NCBI GenBank assembly: GCA_028871595.1
Contig: JAGWMT010000141.1
Span: forward strand, 1 to 7,815
Source of the DNA: Elusimicrobiota bacterium
Lineage (GTDB): Bacteria > Elusimicrobiota > Elusimicrobia > UBA1565 > UBA9628
Length of the DNA stretch: 7,815 nt
Direction: 5' to 3'
Both the position numbers and the translations under genes were made by a program. A model generated the notes under the pieces. It was not told the origin of the DNA. It saw nothing but the letters and a program-made list of their open reading frames with translations, and searched no databases. Shown piece after piece: positions 1 through 7,815 of the stretch (its first letter is position 1; every line of letters starts with the position of its first letter).

Positions 1-1
1 C

Positions 2-2932
2 CGCCAGGTGGCGGGGCGGGGTCATCAGCATCTCCTGTACCGCCAAAGCTACCGGGGCATCCCCGTGGAATTCGCGGCGGTCAAGGTCCACATGGACCTG
101 AACGGCGCGGTCATGGGCGTGAACTCCTCATACGAGCCGATCCAGAATCTGCCCACGACCCCCGCGGTGGCCTCCGACGCGGCGGAACGCGCCGCGACCG
201 CCGACGCGGGAGGGGGCCGCGTCCTGGGCGCTCCCCAGCTCGTCATCGTGCCGCTGGAGACCGACGGCAAGAACCATCTCGCCTGGAAAATGCGCGTCTC
301 CGGCGCCGGCGCCTCCTGGCGCTACTACGTGGACGCGCTGACCGGCCAAGTGCTTTTCCGCTACTCCGTTGATGAATTCATCGCCTGCCTCACCTCCGGG
401 GTCGTCTCGGGCATGGTGTACGACCAGGATCCCACCGCCGGGCCCCTGGTCTCCCGCCCCTTCAACAACCAGTACGTGTACGTGTCGGCCCCGCCGCAGA
501 GGATGCTGACCGCGACGGATTCCACCTACGGAGGCGGCTTCTTCTGCTCGCCGACGCAGGGCAAGGTCTCCATGTCCCTTCAGGGCCCCTACGTCAGCGT
601 CGGCGAGACGCGCGGCGCGGGCGCGCACTACGACAACGGCGGGGGCGTGTGGAGCACCGTCTCCACGCCGGTGTCCTCGCCGCATCCCTACCGGGCGAAC
701 ACCGTCACGGTCTCGACCATCGACCTCTCGGTCGCGGAGCCCAACGCCGTCTCCTTCCTTCCGATCTTCAGCACCTTCCACGTCGGCGTTTTCGACGGCG
801 GCAGCGGCGAGGGCACCGGCGACATCGTCCAGGACGATCAGCTTTATGAGTACGACGGGAGCGACAATCCGGTGGGCGCCTACATCGGGGACCGCGCGCC
901 CTTCCGCGGCGCCGAGGTCCACGGCCAGAAGATGCACCTGGCGCTGCGCGCCCTCTCCGGCGGGACCAACAGCGGCTACGACGTCGCGATCTCCAGCTAC
1001 CTGACCCTGAACAACGCGTCGCAGGACGGCGCCCCGCTCTCCAGCCATACCTGGACGAACGCCGACACGGGCGAGAACCTGCATTCGGAGATGAGTCTCT
1101 TCTACCACCTCAACAAGATGCACGACTACTTCGTCTCCGACGTGGACAGCCAGGGCGCGGCGCCCCTGATCAAGCCCGTCGTCGCGATGGCCCATTTCGG
1201 CCCGAACCTGGTCAACGCCTTCTACGATCCGGACTTCGACGGCCTCTATTTCGGCGACGTCAGCTCGCTCGCCCCCTCGGACGCCTTCGCCGACGACGCG
1301 ACCGTGCCCCACCACGAGTACGTGCACTACGTCGTGGAGAAGATCTGGTCCATCCAGAACTACGGCCAGGCGGGGACCATCTCGGAGGCCAACGCGGACT
1401 ACTTCTCCGCCAGCTCCCTGAACGACTCCTCCATCGGCACCTACGTGGTCGGCGCGCTGGGCGGGAGCGGCGCGCTGCGCGAGCTGGACACCACGAAACC
1501 GGGCGCCGTCAACTACTCGCTGTGCGATCCGACGGCCACTCCCGGCTGCGCGACGCCCTGGCTGGGGGAAATCCACGACGACAGCCCGTTCATCTCTCAG
1601 GCGCTCTGGGACATCCGCCGCAACCGCATCGCCGCTCTCGGATACGCGAACGGCCGGTCCTGCGCCGACAATCTGGAGTTCCAGGCGCTGCTCTTCTTCC
1701 CGGAAAGCTTCTCCGAGCTGTATGCGGCGATGCTCAAAGTAGACCAGATGGGAATCATCCCGGCCTGCGGCGGCGCGAACGCCTCCCAGGCCATCATCTC
1801 CCAGGCCTTCGGTGCGCACGTCGGCATCCTGATCAGCGCCGGCCGCGGCGACGCCTACGAATCGAACGACGGCTTCGAGACCGCCACGGACATCAGCACG
1901 ATCCCCGCGCTGTCGGCCACCATCTCCCCGGCGGCGGACACGGACTTCTACAGCTTCGGTGCCGGCGCGGGCCTGGTCCAGATCACGCTCGCCCTGCCGA
2001 ATGTCGGCAACGGTTTCTACAAGGCCTACCAGCTCAAGCTCTACGACGCCTCGCGCCATCAGGTGGCCGGAGCCGCCCCTCCCTACAACGGTTTCGGCAC
2101 TCTCGACGGCATCTGCGACAACGCCGACTGCCAGACCACCGCCAATTCGGTCGCGATCAACTACAACAACCCCGCCGGGGGCCTGTTGTACGTCCAGGTG
2201 ATCGGCGGGGACGCGCTGAACGGCTCCAGCAGCGGCGTCAATTCCACGGTTCCGTACGCCTTGAACGTGGCCTACCCGAAAGCCGCCGCGCTGTCGGGCT
2301 CCATCGTCACGGCCCGTTTCGACAAGGACGTGATCGGCTTCTCGGTCAAGACGTCCACCTTCGTCAGCACGCAGGACTGGACCTTCGCCTCGGCGCAGCT
2401 GCGCGACCAGGGCTACAACGCGATGCCGAACACCCTCACCCACGTGCCGTCGTCCGTGGGCGACTACCTCAACTTCGTCAGCTCGGCCAATTCATTCGGG
2501 ACGATCACCGGCTCCGTGCAGATCACGCCCGGCTTCGCCGCGCGTTTCCCGTCCGTCGGCACCGTCTACCTGGAGATCTTCGCGACGGACAAGCTCGGCA
2601 CCACCTCCTCGATGGGCGTCTCCAACCCTCTGAACCTCAGCGCCACGCACGCGGAATTGACCGCCTACAACAATCTCTTCACGCCCGGGACGGGCCAGAA
2701 GGCCACCGTCAAATACGCGGTGACCGGTCCCGGTCACGTCACCGTCAAGCTCTACACGGTGACCGGACGCTTCGTCGCCACCCTCTTCGAAGGGGACGTC
2801 AGCGCGGGGAAGGGCTCGGTGGACTGGGACGGGCATAACGCCGTGGGCAACGTCGTGGCCAGCGGCGTTTACGTGATCCGTGCCGTGGGCCCGGGTCTCA
2901 GCGAGACCCAGAAAATCGTCGTGGTCAAATGA
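2..2932 (+). CDS. Secreted M4/M36-like zinc metalloprotease with PPC and FlgD-like C-terminal domains (5' partial)
   Basis: Predicted secreted gluzincin endopeptidase. The frame is open to the left edge, and the first GTG (position 8) falls inside the propeptide domain, so the true start and signal peptide lie outside the window. Numbering from that GTG: residues 6-45 are the end of an FTP-type propeptide (Q13-x-Y15-RGIPV); 78-118 look PepSY-like (YYVDALTGQVLF). The zinc site is HEYVH at 436-440, with third ligand E460 in SEANADYFS. It lies 20 residues after H440, the spacing of thermolysin H146-E166. D464 matches the conserved Asp, and H523 (GEIHDDSP, then ALWDIR) is the likely transition-state His. 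A PPC-type domain starts at DAYESND (615-621). Residues about 770-880 look like an unassigned beta-sandwich. Residues 885-974 form a FlgD/T9SS-type Ig-like domain ending SGVYVIRAVG...KIVVVK. The stop overlaps the next gene by 4 nt. M4 versus M36 assignment is open; the protease call is firm. Confidence 0.9.
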   Translation, partial: RQVAGRGHQHLLYRQSYRGIPVEFAAVKVHMDLNGAVMGVNSSYEPIQNLPTTPAVASDAAERAATADAGGGRVLGAPQLVIVPLETDGKNHLAWKMRVSGAGASWRYYVDALTGQVLFRYSVDEFIACLTSGVVSGMVYDQDPTAGPLVSRPFNNQYVYVSAPPQRMLTATDSTYGGGFFCSPTQGKVSMSLQGPYVSVGETRGAGAHYDNGGGVWSTVSTPVSSPHPYRANTVTVSTIDLSVAEPNAVSFLPIFSTFHVGVFDGGSGEGTGDIVQDDQLYEYDGSDNPVGAYIGDRAPFRGAEVHGQKMHLALRALSGGTNSGYDVAISSYLTLNNASQDGAPLSSHTWTNADTGENLHSEMSLFYHLNKMHDYFVSDVDSQGAAPLIKPVVAMAHFGPNLVNAFYDPDFDGLYFGDVSSLAPSDAFADDATVPHHEYVHYVVEKIWSIQNYGQAGTISEANADYFSASSLNDSSIGTYVVGALGGSGALRELDTTKPGAVNYSLCDPTATPGCATPWLGEIHDDSPFISQALWDIRRNRIAALGYANGRSCADNLEFQALLFFPESFSELYAAMLKVDQMGIIPACGGANASQAIISQAFGAHVGILISAGRGDAYESNDGFETATDISTIPALSATISPAADTDFYSFGAGAGLVQITLALPNVGNGFYKAYQLKLYDASRHQVAGAAPPYNGFGTLDGICDNADCQTTANSVAINYNNPAGGLLYVQVIGGDALNGSSSGVNSTVPYALNVAYPKAAALSGSIVTARFDKDVIGFSVKTSTFVSTQDWTFASAQLRDQGYNAMPNTLTHVPSSVGDYLNFVSSANSFGTITGSVQITPGFAARFPSVGTVYLEIFATDKLGTTSSMGVSNPLNLSATHAELTAYNNLFTPGTGQKATVKYAVTGPGHVTVKLYTVTGRFVATLFEGDVSAGKGSVDWDGHNAVGNVVASGVYVIRAVGPGLSETQKIVVVK

Positions 2933-4092
2933 AAGGGCGCTTGCTCGCCGTCTGCCTTGTGTCCGCGGCCCTGGCCGCGGCGGCGCCCGCGCGGGCCGAC
3001 AACGCGGGCGTGACCGCGGCCCCCGTCCTGCAGGTCCCGCTCGGCGCCCGCGCCCTGGGAATGGGGACGGCCTTCACCGCCGTGGCCACCGACGCCAGCG
3101 CCCTCCAATACAATCCCGCCGGCCTGGCGCGCCTCACCGCGCACGAGGCCGACTTCACCTATATCGCGGGCGCCGGCCAAAGCACCCTGCAGCACCTCGC
3201 CTACGCGGGCCCCACGCCCCTGACCGGCATCTCGGGAAACGGCTATACCAGCGTGGCGGCCAGCGTCCTCCTCTCCCAGAGCGGGAACGTCCAGATCAAC
3301 ACCCTCAATCCCGACGGCTCCCTGGGCTCCAGCCAGAATATTTCCGCCGGCAGCGACATGGTGGCCTCCGCGGGCTACGCCGAGCGGGTCGGGATGACGC
3401 CCGTGGACCTGCCCGACGGGACCTACAACATCGACCATTATTTCGGCATCTCCGGGAAGTACCTCCGCTCCACCTTGGCCCAGACGTATCACGCCTCGAC
3501 CTTCGCGGCCGACGTCGGTTATCTGGTCCATATGCCGGAAACGGGATGGAGCTTCGGCGCGTCGGGACTGAACCTGGGGGGGAAGCTCCGCTACCTGAAG
3601 GACGCCGATCCGCTCCCGGCCACCGTCCGCGCGGGAGCCGCCTGGCAGGGCGGGGTGCCTTCGGTGCACAACGTCATCGCCGCGCTCGACGGCGATTACG
3701 TGGTCAACGAGAAGGTTTGGCACGTGAACGCCGGCGTGGAATACTTCTGGCTCAAGTCCTACGGACTGCGCCTCGGCTACCGCTTCCACGCCTCCGATCA
3801 GGCGGGCTTGACCATGGGCGTCGGCTACCGCTGGAAGGGCCGGCTCCTCTTCGACTACGCCTACGACCTGGGCGACCTTCTGGGGACCGCCCAGCGCGTC
3901 ACCATCACCTTCCGCTTCGGCGGAGTGCCGCCGTCGGTGCGGGGACGCCAGCGGCGGCCGTTCATCGAGACGGCCCCGGACCACGAGGAAATGCCCGATT
4001 TGCAGGACCGTCAGCCCGTTCCCGACGAGATCCCGCGCCCGCGCCCGGTGCCGCGCGACCGCCCGCAGGGCGCGCCGGGCTGGATCTACTGA
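2929..4092 (+). CDS. PorV/PorQ-family outer-membrane beta-barrel protein
   Basis: Predicted outer-membrane beta-barrel of the PorV/PorQ (UPF0164-like, FadL-type) family. In Bacteroidota, PorV belongs to the type IX secretion attachment machinery that receives proteins with C-terminal sorting domains. The 387-residue product begins with a signal peptide (K2, R4, hydrophobic 5-19, likely cleavage after ARA at 21-23). The family signature follows at 37-66: PLGARALGMG, then AVATDASALQYNPAGL. The rest alternates polar and aromatic/hydrophobic residues as expected for strands, to TITFRFGG at 325-332. After that comes an unusual tail of about 55 residues rich in Pro, Arg and acidic residues, ending GWIY. 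The ATG at 2929 shares ATGA with the protease stop and no strong Shine-Dalgarno sequence precedes it, so translational coupling is likely. The 3' end overlaps the opposing GH113-like gene by 7 bp. Family confidence is high; a specific role in sorting the upstream protease is inference. Confidence 0.88.
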   Translation: MKGRLLAVCLVSAALAAAAPARADNAGVTAAPVLQVPLGARALGMGTAFTAVATDASALQYNPAGLARLTAHEADFTYIAGAGQSTLQHLAYAGPTPLTGISGNGYTSVAASVLLSQSGNVQINTLNPDGSLGSSQNISAGSDMVASAGYAERVGMTPVDLPDGTYNIDHYFGISGKYLRSTLAQTYHASTFAADVGYLVHMPETGWSFGASGLNLGGKLRYLKDADPLPATVRAGAAWQGGVPSVHNVIAALDGDYVVNEKVWHVNAGVEYFWLKSYGLRLGYRFHASDQAGLTMGVGYRWKGRLLFDYAYDLGDLLGTAQRVTITFRFGGVPPSVRGRQRRPFIETAPDHEEMPDLQDRQPVPDEIPRPRPVPRDRPQGAPGWIY

Positions 4093-4787
4093 GGAACGGC
4101 CGCCATGACCGCCGCGGCGCGTCCCGCGGCCGCGTCCGCCGACGATCCCGGCCGTGGCGGGCCGCCGCGATAAGCCCGAAACAGGGCCTCCAGATCGCCC
4201 AAAGCCGGCTTGCCGCGTACCGACATGGACTTGTCGGCCGGGCCCGCATGCGCCGGATCCATGTCCCAGGCCCAATGCAGGAAGCCGGCCACGTAGGATT
4301 TTCCGGCGAAGGCGCGCAGGAACGATTCCAGGTAGGCCGCCTGCGCGTTCGGATCGGCCGCGCCGAATTCCGTGAAGAGAACCGGGCGTCCGTGGACGGC
4401 CGATAGAACCTTCAACTCCGCCTCGTACGGGAGCCAGCCGAGGCTCAGGAGGCGCCGGTCGGTCCCGCCGATCACGGGATAGTAGGCGTCGATCCCGATG
4501 TAATCCAGTTCCTCCCAGAAGCCGACGTGAACCGCCGAATGCCAGTTCGCGGCGTAGGTCAGGGGACCGGGATAAACGGCGCGGACGTCGCGCATGAGCG
4601 AGCGCCACGCCTTCCAATCCCGCGGCCCCGTCAGCAGCGTCAATTCGGTCCCGACGACGAACAGGTCGCATTTCTCCTCGCGCGCGAGGCGCGCGTAGCG
4701 AAGCAGATTCTCCCGGTACGTCGCGAACCAACGTCCCGGGTCCTCGGGATAAAGCCACGCGCGCGCCCCTCCGGCCAGGCTGTCCAC
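4086..4787 (-). CDS. GH113-like glycoside hydrolase, 5'-truncated (probable remnant)
   Basis: Resembles the GH113 TIM-barrel family, whose characterised members include beta-mannanases. Numbering from GTG 4787: WFATY at 20-24; putative acid/base E48 in VVGTEL (codon 4644-4646); LTYAANWH at 76-83; LDYIGIDAYYP at 94-104; putative nucleophile E140 in LFTEFGA (codon 4368-4370); HWAWD in the C-terminal barrel; then RGKPALGDLEALFRAYR and an Ala/Pro-rich tail. The start is not believable. GTG 4787 sits within the conserved LKPHVD motif, has no Shine-Dalgarno sequence, and family-like sequence continues upstream in frame (TPSDDSLRAAI at about 4833-4865, then GLKVALKPH at 4788-4814). There is no ATG, GTG or TTG in that extension, which runs straight into the U-tract of the typA terminator. 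The first part of the barrel, roughly 60-70 residues compared with the family, is absent. No signal peptide is present. It is probably a broken gene, though both catalytic Glu are intact. Confidence 0.72.
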   Translation of the reverse strand: MDSLAGGARAWLYPEDPGRWFATYRENLLRYARLAREEKCDLFVVGTELTLLTGPRDWKAWRSLMRDVRAVYPGPLTYAANWHSAVHVGFWEELDYIGIDAYYPVIGGTDRRLLSLGWLPYEAELKVLSAVHGRPVLFTEFGAADPNAQAAYLESFLRAFAGKSYVAGFLHWAWDMDPAHAGPADKSMSVRGKPALGDLEALFRAYRGGPPRPGSSADAAAGRAAAVMAAVPQ

Positions 4788-4884
4788 GTGGGGCTTCAGC
4801 GCGACCTTGAGCCCCCGCGCCCGGGCCGAGCGGATCGCGGCGCGAAGGGAGTCGTCGCTCGGCGTGTCGGCGCCGGCCGCGCCG

Positions 4885-4919
4885 AAAAAAAGGGCCGGCG
4901 GATCACTCCGCCGGCCCTT
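4885..4919 (-). terminator. Rho-independent terminator of typA
   Basis: On the minus strand, a perfect 13-bp GC-rich stem (arms 4907-4919 and 4890-4902) encloses a 4-nt loop (GTGA on the minus strand) and runs into seven consecutive T (4885-4891, the last two T-positions pairing in the stem base). It begins 20 nt after the typA stop codon. On the plus strand there is no T-run after the stem, so it acts in the minus direction only. It separates typA from the GH113-like sequence beyond. Confidence 0.92.
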
Positions 4920-4939
4920 CCATCGATCCGGCGTCCGCG

Positions 4940-6768
<1,829 letters not shown>

Positions 6769-6772
<4 letters not shown>

Positions 6773-7815
6773 TGTTTGTTTTGTCCTGGTGTAACGACGA
6801 GGGTGGCGTCGCGCACGACCGCGTACGGCACGAGCGCGTGGCGTCCCTCGTCGAGTTTAATGACGACGTGATACAAAGTCATGTCCTCGACGGTTCCGGA
6901 AAAAGTTCCCATCGTCACGGTGTCTCCGACCTTGAACGGCTTGGAGAAAAGCACCTCGCCGCCCTGCACGACGGAGCCGAAGAAATTATTGGAGGCCAGG
7001 CCCACTCCCAAGGTCGTCAGGCCCACGCTGGCGCCCAGCATGGTCCAGGAGACGCCGGCAAGACGCAGGACCGAGCCGCCGCCGAAGATCCAGAGGAGGG
7101 AAGTCGCGGCCAGGCGCGCGATCACGCGCGTCTCGGGCCGCCAGCCGTTGCGCGCGGCCAAGGCGTCGATCGCCGAACCCGCGGCCAGATCCAGGCGCCG
7201 CGTCAGCCACGCGATCGATGCGGCCAGGGCGTAATGGACGGCGGTCGCCGCCCAACCGGCCGACAGGACCGGAAGTAAGGCCGGCGCCGCGAGCAGGGCG
7301 CCGAACGCCGCCCCGGCGATCCAGAAGCGGCGGTCCAGGGATTTCCAGACGGCGCTCAGCGCGCCCTTGAACTTCGGGGTCGCCGCCTCGGCCAAGGCGC
7401 GCTTCGCGTCGGCCAGGTGCAGAGCGGAGTCGGGCTGCTGGTACGCGCCGAAGACGATCACGGGCTTGGCGGCGAGCGCCGCGTGGCGGATGCGGACCTC
7501 GGAGCCGCCGTCCTTCCGGAGAACCACCGAGGTCAACGTCACGTCGGACACGACGCCGGTCTGGTCGTCGATGGTCACGCGCGCGCCGACCGAGAAAGGC
7601 CGCGTGACCAGGAAGTTGATCCCTTGGATCACGTTGCCCAACACGTCCTTGAGACCCAAGGTCATGATCGTCCCGCCGGCGCCGTAGACGGTGGTCAGCA
7701 TCTGGGGGGAGGCGCCGCCCAGCTTCAGCGCCGCGACGGTCGCCGCCGTCCAGAGGACGACGCTGGACACCAGACGGATCGCGGCGACCTGATGCCGGTC
7801 CATGCCCTTTTTCGA
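6769..7815 (-). CDS. Membrane protein with two tandem MscS-like modules (5' partial)
   Basis: Inner-membrane protein of the mechanosensitive-channel MscS superfamily, built of two modules in one chain. Numbering from ATG 7803: module 1 has a transmembrane helix at about 10-27, a TM3-like helix (34-67, [21 protein letters not shown]) and a small beta domain (69-117, [17 protein letters not shown]). Two hydrophobic segments follow (about 160-180 and 184-200). Module 2 repeats the order: helix 228-248, TM3-like 252-287 ([23 protein letters not shown]), beta domain 289-337 ([17 protein letters not shown]). The protein ends right after it, without the alpha/beta cytoplasmic domain of E. coli MscS. 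The frame is open to the right edge, and the residues just before ATG 7803 (KKGM) align with RNGW before module 2. The real start is therefore probably outside the window, with more transmembrane helices. The stop overlaps typA by 4 nt. Superfamily membership is firm; channel activity is inferred. Confidence 0.85.
6784..6787 (-). promoter_or_regulatory. Likely Shine-Dalgarno sequence of typA
   Basis: AGGA on the minus strand lies 11 nt upstream of the typA ATG, inside the last codons of the MscS-like gene. The spacer is A/C-rich and should be unstructured. It supports ATG 6772 as the start, with coupling through the 4-nt overlap. The spacing is somewhat long, so the assignment is moderate. 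Confidence 0.4.

Noticed and set aside
8..10. GTG as the start of the protease
   Set aside because: It lies inside the FTP propeptide domain, no signal peptide follows, and the frame stays open to the window edge, so the gene is 5' partial.
128..2443. 771-codon open frame on the minus strand
   Set aside because: Antisense shadow of the protease. It is rich in Arg, Gly, Val and Asp, as GC-biased codons read backwards give, with no domain, while the plus strand carries a clear zinc protease.
4111..4130. Inverted repeat (7-bp arms, 6-nt loop) just after the PorV-like stop
   Set aside because: The arms are perfect but no T-run follows on either strand. The repeat falls in the Ala-rich coding tail of the opposing gene, where GCC/GCG codons make such repeats by chance.
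2880..4406. 508-codon open frame on the plus strand
   Set aside because: Overlaps the PorV-like gene in another frame. It is Arg/Pro-rich with no signal peptide or domain, whereas the 2929-4092 frame has a clear signal peptide and family signature.
2869..4758. 629-codon open frame on the minus strand
   Set aside because: Runs antisense to the PorV-like gene and out of frame through the GH113-like gene. The composition is Arg/Gly/Ala-rich with no motifs, and real proteins occupy the same DNA in other frames.
7801..7803. ATG as the definite start of the MscS-like gene
   Set aside because: The frame remains open to the right edge, and the upstream codons (S-K-K-G) continue the alignment with the second module. 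Purine-rich AAAAAGGG lies only 1 nt before the ATG, too close for a good ribosome site.

Overview
This is a GC-rich bacterial window, with mostly G/C third codon positions and almost no intergenic space. It holds five protein-coding loci in two convergent blocks. A secreted protease ending in a FlgD-type Ig-like domain lies next to a PorV/PorQ-type outer-membrane protein. That pairing points to a diderm of the FCB or Elusimicrobiota kind. A high-GC Elusimicrobiota genome is my best guess, from protein style only and not proven. No rRNA, tRNA, CRISPR array or insertion sequence was seen.

Left block, + strand (2-4092): the 5'-truncated end of a large secreted zinc metalloprotease (FTP/PepSY propeptide, M4/M36-like catalytic domain, PPC domain, C-terminal FlgD-like domain). 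Its stop overlaps the start of a PorV/PorQ-family beta-barrel gene by 4 nt (ATGA). The two look like a translationally coupled pair: an exported enzyme with a sorting-type C-terminal domain plus an outer-membrane protein of the kind that handles such domains in type IX secretion.

Right block, - strand (reading from 7815 down to 4086): a membrane protein with two tandem MscS-type channel modules runs off the right edge. It is coupled by another 4-nt ATGA overlap to typA/bipA, a complete ribosome-associated translational GTPase. A strong intrinsic terminator follows the typA stop by 20 nt. Directly beyond its U-tract lies the body of a GH113-like glycoside hydrolase, which keeps its two predicted catalytic glutamates but lacks the first part of its barrel and any convincing start codon. 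It is probably a 5'-truncated remnant. Its 3' end overlaps the end of the PorV-like gene by 7 bp.

The only non-coding stretch is about 150 bp between typA and the GH113 body. It holds the terminator and, in frame, GH113-like coding sequence. No sigma-70-like promoter could be supported. Both operons probably start outside the window.
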